64,000 nt of DNA from Bacteroidales bacterium UBA4116 (GCA_002381645.1 DFXE01000015.1:105003-169002), one strand, 5' to 3'. Positions 25,169-34,091 are shown, counted from the first letter of the stretch. Notes: a model not told the origin generated them from the sequence alone. A program made the numbers and translations.

Positions 25169-25169
25169 C
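25157..25169 (+). repeat. Left attachment repeat
   Basis: CGGCTCTGGGTAC, the 3' end of tRNA-Leu, identical to 37763-37775. The bases just outside differ between the two copies (preceding C versus T, following G versus A), which sets the core at 13 bp. Confidence 0.88.
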
Positions 25170-25180
25170 GAGTTAAACAA

Positions 25181-25217
25181 AAGTCTAATTGAAAATCAAT
25201 CAATTAGGCTTTTTCTT
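25181..25217 (+). terminator. Element-borne terminator behind tRNA-Leu
   Basis: AAGTCTAATT (25181-25190) pairs with AATTAGGCTT (25202-25211), one G-U pair, followed by a T-run. It lies inside the element, 13 bp after the tRNA, and so replaces the chromosomal terminator now displaced to 37783-37819. Confidence 0.75.
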
Positions 25218-25223
25218 TTAGAG

Positions 25224-25246
25224 ATTTTCCCCACATTTTCCCCACA
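25224..25246 (+). repeat. Left arm-type repeat (2 x ATTTTCCCCAC)
   Basis: Two tandem copies of ATTTTCCCCAC followed by A. The identical 23-bp sequence in the same orientation occurs near the right end at 37601-37623. The position just inside each end suits arm-binding sites of a tyrosine integrase. Confidence 0.75.
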
Positions 25247-25332
25247 AATAAAATAAACTTATTCTTCAAAAAAGGATTGATGACTCAAAAGTTACTATCT
25301 TTATGGAGAATTTTGTAATTGGTATTATTTAG

Positions 25333-27228
25333 ATGAGATTTATTGGAAATAAAGAATTAATAACTTCCGAAATAATAGATTTACTAACAGAAAAAGGGCT
25401 GACCAAAAATAAGCTTACTTTTTTTGATGCATTTTGCGGAACTGGAGCAGTTTCTGATGCAATGAAGGGATTGTTTGATGTAATATCAAATGATATGCTT
25501 TCATGGAGCGTAATATATACTCGAGGAAGAGTTTGTGCGAATGATTGCAATTTTTTTAAACTTGGATTTGACCCATTTGAATATTTCAATTCAAATAATA
25601 ATTATGAAAAAGGATTTTTTTATAAGAATTATTCAACGGGGGAATCAAATAGAATGTACTTCACTCCTGAAAATGCTGGGCGGATTGATTATTTTAGAAT
25701 TTGTATTGAAGAATGGAAAAATTTGCATTTAATAAATAAAGAAGAATATTCATTTCTTATGGCGAGTTTGATAGAATCAATCTCCACAGTATCAAACACA
25801 GCTGGCGTATATGGTGCATTCCTAAAACATTGGGATCCAAGGGCATTAAAACCGATAGAATTCAAAAGAGTTAATTCAAATCCAATCAATCATAATAAGG
25901 TTAAATTTCTCAATTCTAAAATAGAAGATATTATTTCTGAGATTGAATGTGATATTTTATATCTAGATCCTCCTTATACACAAAACCAGTATGGCACTCA
26001 ATACCATTTATTAGAAACACTTGTATTAAATGATAATCCTAAAATAAGTAAGATTACAGGCTCTAGAAGTACTAGTCCAATGAGATCTGATTGGTCTAAA
26101 GAATATAAAGCACATATTTTATTTGATAAGATTATTGCCGAAACCAAAGCTAAATATATCCTTTTTAGCTATAGCCAAGATGGCTTTATGTCTAAAACTT
26201 TTATCGAATCATGTCTAAAAAGATATGGGATTTCGGAAACATATCTTTGTAAAAATATTTCCTATAAAAATTATACTAATTTTAAAGCGAGGGCAAAAAA
26301 AGATCATAAAGAATATCTTTTTTTCGTAGAAAAAAAGAATAGTTCAGAGATTGAATATGAATCTCCATTAAATTATATTGGAAGTAAAGCGAAAATAATT
26401 TCTAGTATTAAAAACCATCTACCAAATAATATCAATATATTTATTGATGCATTTGGTGGAGGATTTAATGTCGGAATTAACGCTAATGCATCAAAAATCA
26501 TATATAATGATATCAACCACTTTGTTAAGGATCTTGTAGCATCTTTTAAGTTTAATGATACATACCAATATATATTATATATAAAAAAAATGATTGCAAA
26601 ATTTGGATTGGAAAAATCTAATGCTGAGAATTATATAAAGGTGAGAGATTACTATAATTCTTTACCTCTTAATAAAAGGGATCCCAAATTGCTATATACA
26701 ATAATACTTTATGGATATAACCAACAAATAAGATTTAATAGCAACCATGATTTCAATAACCCTGTAGGGATGAGATGGTTTAATGATAAAGTCCTTGAAA
26801 AAATGATAAGTTTTTCAAGAATTATCAAAGAAAAAAATATACAATTTGAAAGTAAAAACTACATTGAGTTGCATAATGAAATTTGTAATTTTGCTTTTAT
26901 ATATTTTGATCCTCCTTATATGCTAACAACAGGATCGTATAATGATGGTAAAAGGGGGTTTCATGGATGGGATAAAGATGCAGAGGCACAACTATTAGAA
27001 TTTGTAAATAAATTAAATAACGAGAATAAGATTTTTATGATATCTTATGTGTTAGAACATAAAGATAAATTTAACTTAGAATTAGAATCTTGGATTAAAA
27101 AGAATAATTATAATCTTATTCAACTTGAACCTTTAAAAGGAAGCAAAAGAAAAGAAATTATAATAACTAATTATAAAACAAATGCCAATAGCAAGCTTTA
27201 TAATCAAAAACAACTTTCAGAGGCGTAA
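25333..27228 (+). CDS. Fused double adenine-N6 DNA methyltransferase
   Basis: A 631-residue protein made of two Dam-type methyltransferase domains. Domain 1 (residues 1-330) has the start MRFIGNKELI, SAM loop FDAFCGTGAV (31-40) and catalytic LDPPY (near 211). Domain 2 (about 340-631) repeats this with YIGSKAKIISSI, FIDAFGGGFNVG and FDPPY (near 527). Fusions of this kind, such as M.FokI, methylate adenine on both strands of an asymmetric site, so a type IIS system is likely. Its last 47 bp overlap the start of the HNH nuclease gene, which fits a restriction-modification pair. Recognition sequence unknown. Very AT-rich. Confidence 0.9.
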   Translation: MRFIGNKELITSEIIDLLTEKGLTKNKLTFFDAFCGTGAVSDAMKGLFDVISNDMLSWSVIYTRGRVCANDCNFFKLGFDPFEYFNSNNNYEKGFFYKNYSTGESNRMYFTPENAGRIDYFRICIEEWKNLHLINKEEYSFLMASLIESISTVSNTAGVYGAFLKHWDPRALKPIEFKRVNSNPINHNKVKFLNSKIEDIISEIECDILYLDPPYTQNQYGTQYHLLETLVLNDNPKISKITGSRSTSPMRSDWSKEYKAHILFDKIIAETKAKYILFSYSQDGFMSKTFIESCLKRYGISETYLCKNISYKNYTNFKARAKKDHKEYLFFVEKKNSSEIEYESPLNYIGSKAKIISSIKNHLPNNINIFIDAFGGGFNVGINANASKIIYNDINHFVKDLVASFKFNDTYQYILYIKKMIAKFGLEKSNAENYIKVRDYYNSLPLNKRDPKLLYTIILYGYNQQIRFNSNHDFNNPVGMRWFNDKVLEKMISFSRIIKEKNIQFESKNYIELHNEICNFAFIYFDPPYMLTTGSYNDGKRGFHGWDKDAEAQLLEFVNKLNNENKIFMISYVLEHKDKFNLELESWIKKNNYNLIQLEPLKGSKRKEIIITNYKTNANSKLYNQKQLSEA

Positions 27229-28363
27229 TGACATTCATTATGAAGATATTCTAACTTCAGAAATTCTAGAAGATGTTTGTTTTAGAATTACAGGTCAAAG
27301 AGAATATTCCGTAACATTTGATTCTACGGATTATAATAAAGGTAGATTAGCAAAACTTGAATATAGAGGAGAAATTTCATATATATCTTTTTCAGAATTT
27401 GAAATTAGAAGTAGAAATTCTTTTTTTCAGAGTTTTCCTACAGCACTAGTGAAATACCATGAGGAGGAAAATCCTAATAAACGAATATTTTTTTACTTTT
27501 TACCTCCAGATGGAAATATAGAAACTAACTATTTTAGATTCATGTATCGCTTAATGAAAACAGCAGGTACTGAATTCCTAAATGATAGAGAATTTCTAAA
27601 TTCAAGAATACTTCCTTTTTCATCAGTAGAAGATATTATTCTAAATAAAAATAATATTCGTGACAGAAATCGCAGTAACAATTCTACATTTTTGACAAAA
27701 GATGAATATAGTAATCTAGAAATATTTGGTAAGACTTATGGAGCAAACAAATATGAAACAACTTTACTATGTCTTGCTATTGCAAAAGTTGCAACAACAA
27801 ATATTATATTATACGAAATTCAAGAAGGGAACTTAAGACAACTTCCTCGACCAGCAAGAGAATTACTCAATTCTTTTAATAGAATCAGAATCATAACATC
27901 CGATTTAACTCTTGAACGTGAAGAATTTGAGAAGAATGATAGTTTACGTTCCCCTTCTTTCATTTACAATTTGTTAGAAAAACTTGGTGATAAAAAGTGT
28001 TGCTTATGTGGATGTGAGATTCCCCAACTTATTCAAGGAGCTCATATCTGGCCAGTTGCAAATATCAAGAGAACAAATAATATATCACGACAAGAGAAAA
28101 TCCAACATGCATTGGATGGAGATAATGGAATTTGGTTATGCAATAACCATCATAAATTATTTGATATTGATCTAATTATGATTGATAATGAAGGGGGTAT
28201 TAAATACAAATCAGATTTAAGAGAAATTGATGAAGATTATGTTTGTGATTTCACAAATCATAATCGTATAAATACACAATTTTTGACTCCAAACTTTCTA
28301 CAATATTTAGAACGTCGAAATAATTTCATTAATCCAGACCTATATACCCCATTAGATTTATAA
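27182..28363 (+). CDS. HNH restriction endonuclease of the R-M pair
   Basis: A 393-residue protein whose C-terminal third carries an HNH (beta-beta-alpha-metal) nuclease: zinc CxxC in CCLCGC (near 273-278), the GAHIWP histidine (near 287), then GDNGIWLCNNHHKLFD with N, C, H and D. The N-terminal 260 residues show no recognised domain and probably bind DNA. The ATG at 27182 overlaps the methyltransferase by 47 bp. Several type IIS enzymes, for example MnlI and HpyAV as I recall, are HNH nucleases; the partner's double-methylase form agrees. Cutting is inferred, not proven by sequence. Confidence 0.83.
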   Translation: MPIASFIIKNNFQRRNDIHYEDILTSEILEDVCFRITGQREYSVTFDSTDYNKGRLAKLEYRGEISYISFSEFEIRSRNSFFQSFPTALVKYHEEENPNKRIFFYFLPPDGNIETNYFRFMYRLMKTAGTEFLNDREFLNSRILPFSSVEDIILNKNNIRDRNRSNNSTFLTKDEYSNLEIFGKTYGANKYETTLLCLAIAKVATTNIILYEIQEGNLRQLPRPARELLNSFNRIRIITSDLTLEREEFEKNDSLRSPSFIYNLLEKLGDKKCCLCGCEIPQLIQGAHIWPVANIKRTNNISRQEKIQHALDGDNGIWLCNNHHKLFDIDLIMIDNEGGIKYKSDLREIDEDYVCDFTNHNRINTQFLTPNFLQYLERRNNFINPDLYTPLDL

Positions 28364-28380
28364 ATAAATTAAGTTTTCCT

Positions 28381-29259
28381 TCACTCCATCTTCCCGTACT
28401 CCTTAATTCTCTGCTCGCAAATGCGTTTTGTAATCTCTCCGAGTTTTTCTACTTTGGGAATAAGAGCATCAATATCCTCTTTCGTTACAACAAAGTCGGG
28501 ATTATAGCGGGCTTCCACATAAGCGGATTTAACCAATTTGAACAAGCGTTTATCTTCTGGTATAGTTTTAATGAAGATTTTGGATAGCTCGTCCGAATAC
28601 TTCTTTACGGACATTTGTAGTTTTGACAGGTTGTGCTGTTTGCTGTTCTGTTGCGTGAATACTAAATTGATAGCATAATAATAGTTCTCACAGGCTTGAT
28701 GTAGATAAAATGATGCTTGTACAAAATCTTCTCTTTTATAGGCATTAATTACATCTTCTGAAAAACTATTTGCTCTTTTAAATTTCTGGTCAAAATATTC
28801 CTGAGCTTGTTGCTGTATTTCTTTGAAATTAAGTTTACGCCTGCGTACCAGCTTGCATCTACCACTATCATACAGCAAAACTCCGTCTTTTTTTATTTCC
28901 GAATAAAAATACCTGCCCTCTTCCAATTGCTTGTTCAGTTCCTTGATATCCTCGTTAATAAACTGAACAGGCGTTCGGGTATCTGATTTCTCGTAATATT
29001 TATGGTCTATGCTGTCGAGTTTGTTACCCACGCTTTTGTCCGAAGTTCCGCTTGTTACCACCAATATATCATAATCGCTCATATAGGTTGTAGTAATGCC
29101 GAATTCCTGACGCTGGTCAAATTCCACATAATCGTTTCGGGCATAACTCCCATAAAGGATAATCATTTCGGTCTGCGGTATCTTCTCCAATACGGCTTTT
29201 ACCAGATAGTGTAAATCGTCCTGCTTATGTTTGGGTAAATAGGATATAGACTTTTTCAT
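28381..29259 (-). CDS. Nucleotidyltransferase-HEPN fusion protein
   Basis: A 292-residue two-domain protein. Residues about 15-120 form a minimal nucleotidyltransferase: GSYARND (37-43) and SDYDILV with D62 and D64 (GSxnDxD pattern). Residues about 145-290 form a helical HEPN domain (ASFYLHQACENYYYAINLV, EARYNPDFVVTKEDIDAL). A canonical Rx4-6H RNase motif is not evident. Fusions of this type are common cargo in Bacteroidales elements; separate MNT/HEPN pairs act as toxin-antitoxin systems in which AMPylation silences HEPN. The ATG at 29259 is chosen because sequence beyond it (to 29331) is not conserved-looking and contains an operator-like palindrome. Confidence 0.8.
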   Translation of the reverse strand: MKKSISYLPKHKQDDLHYLVKAVLEKIPQTEMIILYGSYARNDYVEFDQRQEFGITTTYMSDYDILVVTSGTSDKSVGNKLDSIDHKYYEKSDTRTPVQFINEDIKELNKQLEEGRYFYSEIKKDGVLLYDSGRCKLVRRRKLNFKEIQQQAQEYFDQKFKRANSFSEDVINAYKREDFVQASFYLHQACENYYYAINLVFTQQNSKQHNLSKLQMSVKKYSDELSKIFIKTIPEDKRLFKLVKSAYVEARYNPDFVVTKEDIDALIPKVEKLGEITKRICEQRIKEYGKME

Positions 29260-29290
29260 TTCAATGATTTGTATTTTGTTGCAAAACAAA

Positions 29291-29305
29291 AAGGTCTGCG
29301 ACCTT
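29291..29305. promoter_or_regulatory. Palindrome upstream of the nucleotidyltransferase-HEPN gene
   Basis: AAGGTC-TGC-GACCTT, a perfect 6-bp-arm palindrome, lies 32 bp before the ATG at 29259 and could be an operator. Confidence 0.4.
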
Positions 29306-29369
29306 AAAGTTAAGATTATAAAGGTATGCAAAAAAGAGAAATGAAAATTAACTTTTCGCTACTTAATTA

Positions 29370-29505
29370 TATATTTGCATGGATGTTCTGTTATAATCGG
29401 TTTTTGTCAGTCCGTTCAAATTCGATAAAGGAAAAGCAGAGATTATAAGTTATTTATTTTAATATTTATATCTGCCTGATTAGATAATCAGGCTTCGAAA
29501 CGGAC
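29370..29505 (+). promoter_or_regulatory. Promoter and folded leader of the 132-residue gene
   Basis: A TATATTTG box (29370-29377) would start a leader of about 126 nt. In it GTCCGTT (29410-29416) can pair with AACGGAC (29499-29505), enclosing an inner 8-bp hairpin GCCTGATT/AATCAGGC (29474-29493). The structure ends 4 nt before the ATG, so it may control translation. Confidence 0.4.
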
Positions 29506-29509
29506 GTGT

Positions 29510-29908
29510 ATGAATACCCAAAATAATGATTTCAGTTACCTGATTGAACAGGCATGTACAGCAATTAGCGAATCTCACATAGAAATTCGGGAAAGATACA
29601 AGGATTTTCCACTATGCCTGATGGAGTTGATTGCAGATGGCATCCACAGAGAACAGATAGAGGTAAGTTTCGACAAACAAAATGGCTCTGTTACTTACTT
29701 TTTCGATAAAAACAGAATAGCCGAATGCTCTTCCATTTGTTTGTATGAACTTTCGGATACGGATTTATTTATCATTTTCTTAGAACAGTTTGCAGACAGC
29801 TACAACTATATTAAAAAGTATTGGATAATCAACCAACAATATTATATGACTGCAAACGAAATGGAACGTTGCGTTCATTTCTATTGTTATAAATTTGTGG
29901 ATAGCTGA
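29510..29908 (+). CDS. Hypothetical protein of the mobile element
   Basis: A 132-residue protein (MNTQNNDFSYLIEQACTAI) with no signal peptide, membrane segment or recognised motif. It is the only forward-strand gene between the nucleotidyltransferase-HEPN gene and the relaxase, which face away and toward it respectively. A folded leader precedes it and a bidirectional terminator follows 12 bp after the stop. Function unknown. Confidence 0.6.
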   Translation: MNTQNNDFSYLIEQACTAISESHIEIRERYKDFPLCLMELIADGIHREQIEVSFDKQNGSVTYFFDKNRIAECSSICLYELSDTDLFIIFLEQFADSYNYIKKYWIINQQYYMTANEMERCVHFYCYKFVDS

Positions 29909-29920
29909 TAGAGATAGAAA

Positions 29921-29958
29921 AAAGTAGAGCCGAGATTTTTATATTTCGGCTCTACTTT
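29921..29958. terminator. Bidirectional terminator between hypothetical gene and mobV
   Basis: A perfect 13-bp stem AAAGTAGAGCCGA/TCGGCTCTACTTT with a 12-nt T-rich loop lies between convergent genes. It ends 7 bp before the relaxase stop codon. Confidence 0.8.
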
Positions 29959-29965
29959 GTCTTAT

Positions 29966-31258
29966 TTACATCTTAATACTTTTATCTGGGTTGTTTTTCT
30001 GTTTTATATTAATTCCGATAGATTGCTGAAACTCTTTGTATTTGAGCTTAAACCAATCCGATATTTCTATATTATCAGCCGTTAGTTGGAATTTCTTTTC
30101 ATCTTTCGGATGGGTACTTATAGCAATCGTTGTATCTTTCGCGTCAAACTTTTGTTTATGTTCAGGCGAATAAAGAGTACCTTTATTTATTGTCAGGCTT
30201 TTACCAGATAACAGGTGTTTGATATAATCGGTAGCCAAACCGATAACTTCACATAATCGAATGATTCTTATCCCTTCTGAAACTTTTGGAAAATATTCAT
30301 TTAGCTTTTCAACAGTGGACTTATCATTTTTCATCTGAACTTCCATTTGAGATATTTTCGTGTAATTGTCCGACCTCGTTTTTATCAGTTCCTTATCCAG
30401 ATTATCAATTTTATCTTTTAATTCCCGATTCTCATTTTCCAACTTGTCTTTTTCTGAATTGGAAAATATACCGAGTATGGCACTTTTAGCCGATTTAACT
30501 ACTTCCTGTTTCTTAACCTGTGATTTGAGTTCCTCCAGCTTTTGTTGTTCGGCTTCCTTTTGTTGTAGGAGCTGGGCTATATCTTCCTGCATCGTTTTGT
30601 TTTTCTGATACAGTTCCCTGTAATACTGCGGTTGTGTAATATGTCTGGCTTCCGAGCCATCTATTCCTCTTTCCAATCCGTACACCTGCATTTTCTCTGC
30701 GTAGGCATTTTGATATTCTTTGAGTTTTACTCTTGTCATTACATCATCAACACATAGGCGTGCTGTATTGGGGTCTTTGGTCTTATACCTTTTCTTTCCA
30801 GCTTGTTCATCTTTGAGTTTAGCTTTTCTGCTTTTTCCTGTAACAATAGGAATAACTGTTGCATGGATATGGGGTGTGGTTTCATCCAGATGCAGGACAG
30901 CTGAAACAAGGTTTTCTTTTCCATAGGTATCTTTTAGCCAATCCAGATTATCCTTGCACCATTCATCCATGCGTCCGCTTTCTTCTATCCGCTTCATATC
31001 TTCGGGAGAGCCTGATAACAATATGCGTATTGCCCGGACTTGGTTATTGGCTATTTTTCGTTTTAGCTTGGCGTTATCTAATCGGTATTGAATAGCCTGT
31101 GTCCTGTTCTGTACTCCTTCAGGAAATTCTATCAGTTCTTTATTCAGATGTGTTTTTGTTTCATCTGCATTTTTAGGTTTGACTGTCCGCTCGATATGCG
31201 AGGACATAGCGGAGTCTGTTCCTTTGGCTTTCTCTAAATGTAATACTACATATCCCAT
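29966..31258 (-). CDS. MobV-family relaxase (Pre/Mob)
   Basis: A 430-residue relaxase that nicks DNA at oriT and leads the strand during mobilization. The MobV signature HLDETTPHIH is at residues 123-132 (metal-binding HxDE and PHxH). The N terminus (SSHIERTVKPKNAD) carries the first MobV motif, and residues about 210-320 are a coiled coil (QLLQQKEAEQQKLEELKSQV). The C terminus is variable. The oriT-like hairpin region lies just upstream at 31361-31460, the usual place. Confidence 0.9.
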   Translation of the reverse strand: MGYVVLHLEKAKGTDSAMSSHIERTVKPKNADETKTHLNKELIEFPEGVQNRTQAIQYRLDNAKLKRKIANNQVRAIRILLSGSPEDMKRIEESGRMDEWCKDNLDWLKDTYGKENLVSAVLHLDETTPHIHATVIPIVTGKSRKAKLKDEQAGKKRYKTKDPNTARLCVDDVMTRVKLKEYQNAYAEKMQVYGLERGIDGSEARHITQPQYYRELYQKNKTMQEDIAQLLQQKEAEQQKLEELKSQVKKQEVVKSAKSAILGIFSNSEKDKLENENRELKDKIDNLDKELIKTRSDNYTKISQMEVQMKNDKSTVEKLNEYFPKVSEGIRIIRLCEVIGLATDYIKHLLSGKSLTINKGTLYSPEHKQKFDAKDTTIAISTHPKDEKKFQLTADNIEISDWFKLKYKEFQQSIGINIKQKNNPDKSIKM

Positions 31259-31360
31259 AGTTATGATATATGTTAAGTTAGATTTTGAATGATAAATGAA
31301 AAATATATCTTTGTAGAACTTCGTTATTGATTATTACTCGAAGTCTCTCTCAGGAGGATT

Positions 31361-31460
31361 CCAAAGGGGGAAAACCTTTGGCTTATTAAGGGCTTTTTTA
31401 GTGAAGTGTAACGGAGCGTGAAGAAAATGCCCTAATAAGCTAGGACTTTTTCTAAAGTCC
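31361..31460. other. Putative oriT: three inverted repeats upstream of mobV
   Basis: Three hairpins in 100 bp: CCAAAGG/CCTTTGG (31361-31381, 7-nt loop), GCTTATTAAGGGC/GCCCTAATAAGC (31381-31440, one unpaired base) and GGACTTT/AAAGTCC (31443-31460). The region sits between relaxase and primase genes, contains no gene and is GC-richer than its surroundings. The nick site itself cannot be placed by eye. Confidence 0.6.
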
Positions 31461-31484
31461 GTACGCCACTCGTCGCTTGCGTCA

Positions 31485-32411
31485 TCATCGAATACCTTTC
31501 GATTTATTGATTCTCATTGCCTGTTGAATGTTTTGTTTTGGCTGGGTGTTGCACAAATACTCATTCAAGTCTTTATGGTCGGTATACTTAACCGACTTAT
31601 CAATGAGAGCATAACAGGTCTTGTTCAAAAGCTCTGTTGTAGTTTTTCCTGCTTCGTCATTATCCAAATAAGTATATACTTTCGGATGTGATTTTATAAG
31701 GTCGATAGCTTTGGTAAGATTGGAAACAGAATTTAATATTACGGTATCGACAATCGGTTTATTTATTTTCTTAATTGTGAGATAAGAGAGATAATCCATA
31801 AAACCCTCGAAGACTAAACAAGCTTCTGTATTATTAGAGTTTGGTTTAAAAACTGATATATCTTTTGAGGTACAGCCTTTGAAATATTTGTCTCGTAGTT
31901 CATATCCTCCCGATTCATTTTTAAAACCTACGGCAAAATATCTTTTATCTCCCACTGAATAATACACTTCTTTACAGTTCTTTTTGGCTATATCTAAGTT
32001 GATTCTCCTATCGATGAGATATTCCAGCAAAGCTCGGTTTGTCAAGGGTAATACTTTCAATATGGTTATTCCTGTAGATATTAATTCTCTATGCTGGTCA
32101 AAAGAAAAAGAATCGGATTGCTTTTGTGGTATAATATTTTGTTGATAGTTGCTATTATTGAAATGGCTTAATACTTCGGTTACGGAATTCAGGTTATACA
32201 TTCTCATTATGAGGTCGATTATATTACCACCTTGTCCTGTTCCGTAATCATACCATACGTTTAAATCATTATTCACTTTAAAGGATGGTGTCTTTTCTTC
32301 CCTGTATGGGGATATATACCAATAGTCTGCTCCTTTTATATGCTTGGGTTGTATACCTTTGTTATATAAATAATCTGTGATTTTTATATTCTTTATTTGA
32401 CTTGAATTCAT
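31485..32411 (-). CDS. Toprim primase of the mobile element
   Basis: A 308-residue primase-like protein. Residues 1-75 resemble the DnaG zinc-finger domain (YWYISPYREEKTPSFKVN, then GTGQGGNIIDLIM), but the zinc cysteines and histidine are absent. Residues about 190-290 are a Toprim domain with the glutamate in LVFEGFMDYLSYL and the aspartates in YTYLDNDEAGK. Elements of the NBU type carry such a primase (PrmN1) for second-strand synthesis after transfer. It may have lost zinc binding while keeping the fold. Confidence 0.8.
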   Translation of the reverse strand: MNSSQIKNIKITDYLYNKGIQPKHIKGADYWYISPYREEKTPSFKVNNDLNVWYDYGTGQGGNIIDLIMRMYNLNSVTEVLSHFNNSNYQQNIIPQKQSDSFSFDQHRELISTGITILKVLPLTNRALLEYLIDRRINLDIAKKNCKEVYYSVGDKRYFAVGFKNESGGYELRDKYFKGCTSKDISVFKPNSNNTEACLVFEGFMDYLSYLTIKKINKPIVDTVILNSVSNLTKAIDLIKSHPKVYTYLDNDEAGKTTTELLNKTCYALIDKSVKYTDHKDLNEYLCNTQPKQNIQQAMRINKSKGIR

Positions 32412-32573
32412 TTGTTTATTATTTTATGGTTAGAAAATTATGATAAAGTTTTTCTTTTTTCACCAGCAAAATATTTGTGATGAAAAACATAAGGTTTATG
32501 GTTCAGGATGGTAGTTTATACTAAACTTGGTTAGTATGGTTTATTACTTATATACACATCCTAACTTAAACCG

Positions 32574-33614
32574 CTAATAGTAGAAATCGGTATTGTATTT
32601 GTAGAACTTATCTTCCTTGATAATCATCCGCTTATTTTCAAGAAAGACTTTCAGCTTCTTGGCTTTGCTTACCCCGAAAGAATAACCTACTGCTTTATAG
32701 CTTGTTTGTAGTTTAGCTATCAGGCTGGAATAAGATACATGACAGGCTTCCGAAAACAGGTTTTCCAATGCTTCTTTGTGTTTGGCTTCGGATACTTCGA
32801 AATAATCGAATCCTTTGGCTGTATTGGATTGGGGTAATTGATAACCATCTATCTGTTCGGGTAAACTATCGGCATTGATACGAAATGCAAAGGGCTCAAA
32901 GTCTATATCACGGATAAACATGGAGGATACGGAACTGATATCTTTATCGAATTCGTCTTTTGTTACTTGTAAGACTGTTTCGGCTTTATTGTTTAGTTCT
33001 GTTCCAATATGCCCTCTTGTGTTATCGTCTCCTTTGTTCAAGTGCAAAACTGTATGGATATGTATCTGCCGTTCATCCGTCCATTGCATGAGTTTTGTTA
33101 TCAGGTTGGTGGCTTCGCTTGGGCTGTTGATATCATAAGCCAAATCACGAATACCATCGATAATTACTAATCCTACACCTTCGGTTTTATAGATGGCTTC
33201 TTCTATTATCTGCAATCGAACATTCGGAGCATATCTTCTCAGTGATAGAAACTCTAATCGTTCGGGCTGAGAATCTAATGACAGTCCAGCCAATAAGAGA
33301 ATACGCTTTAATACCCGTTGGCAATGGAATGGGCTTTGCTCGGTATCGATATAGAGTATCTTTCGTTTTATCTCCGGCAAAGTTGCAATATAGCTTAATA
33401 CCGTGCCATTGTTCAAAGCGGATGCTACAATGGCACAGACATTAAAGGTTTTCTTGCTCTTGGCTTTGCCTGTGGAGGCACTGAAGTTGCCGAGTGTGCC
33501 GATGATGGAATCATCTACTTTCAAGACAACAGGCGGGGATTCGAATTTATCGGATACCAATAGGCGCGATTGATGCCAGAGGTCGGAAATACTTAATGGG
33601 GAATTATTTTGCAT
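32574..33614 (-). CDS. RepA-like AAA ATPase
   Basis: A 346-residue RecA-fold ATPase resembling RSF1010 RepA-type helicases. Walker A is in ASTGKAKSKKTF (near residue 42), the second block is KILYIDTEQSPFHCQRVLKR, Walker B is GLVIIDGIRDL (near 150), and a sensor-like LHLNKGDDNTRGHIGT follows. The C-terminal 90 residues look like a winged helix. In this element it probably helps excision or replication along with the primase downstream and the HTH protein upstream, whose gene overlaps it by 11 bp. Confidence 0.8.
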   Translation of the reverse strand: MQNNSPLSISDLWHQSRLLVSDKFESPPVVLKVDDSIIGTLGNFSASTGKAKSKKTFNVCAIVASALNNGTVLSYIATLPEIKRKILYIDTEQSPFHCQRVLKRILLLAGLSLDSQPERLEFLSLRRYAPNVRLQIIEEAIYKTEGVGLVIIDGIRDLAYDINSPSEATNLITKLMQWTDERQIHIHTVLHLNKGDDNTRGHIGTELNNKAETVLQVTKDEFDKDISSVSSMFIRDIDFEPFAFRINADSLPEQIDGYQLPQSNTAKGFDYFEVSEAKHKEALENLFSEACHVSYSSLIAKLQTSYKAVGYSFGVSKAKKLKVFLENKRMIIKEDKFYKYNTDFYY

Positions 33615-33924
33615 GGCTATCAGTTCCTTTCTCTAAGATTTTACGAACATCGGACATCCGATATCTTACTTTACTTCCAATCTTGATAGTTTTCAGATAT
33701 CCTTTTTTATTCCAATGCCATAAAGTTGCATTACAAACTCCACAAATCTGTTTTACCTCCTCCCTTGTCAGATACTGTTCTTTTCTGGCTTCGGCAATTT
33801 CGGTTGATAATTCATTCTTTGCCCGATTGATTAAATCATTAGAGAATTCTAATAAATCACTTCCCGAAACTTCTAACTTAATGCTGGCATTACTCTTTTC
33901 AATAATTGAAATCAAATCTTTCAT
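33604..33924 (-). CDS. Excisionase-like HTH protein
   Basis: A 106-residue protein with a MerR/excisionase-type helix-turn-helix in its C-terminal half (YLTREEVKQICGVCNATLWHW, then KIGSKVRYRMSDVRKILEKG, the HTH_17 pattern). The first 50 residues are helical. The ATG at 33924 is preferred over a GTG at 33942. The stop overlaps the RepA-like start by 11 bp. Probably directs excision and regulates element genes. Confidence 0.75.
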   Translation of the reverse strand: MKDLISIIEKSNASIKLEVSGSDLLEFSNDLINRAKNELSTEIAEARKEQYLTREEVKQICGVCNATLWHWNKKGYLKTIKIGSKVRYRMSDVRKILEKGTDSHAK

Positions 33925-33971
33925 ATAAAATAAAATATCCACACATTTAAGGCTTTATTTTCGGTGGATTA

Positions 33972-34007
33972 TAAAAATAAAACCACTACTCCGATATGGA
34001 ATAGTGG
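33972..34007 (-). terminator. Terminator after the integrase-YhcG-hypothetical genes
   Basis: Reverse strand: CCACTATTCC (34007-33998) pairs with GGAGTAGTGG (33992-33983), one mismatch, then TTTTATTTTTA. It would stop transcripts from 36199-34092 before the HTH/RepA genes. Confidence 0.65.
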
Positions 34008-34091
34008 GACAAATATAATATATAAATTATCTGATTTTCAAACAGTTATACTTCGTTAAATTCGCTAAGTATAAAGACGAATTAAACGAAT

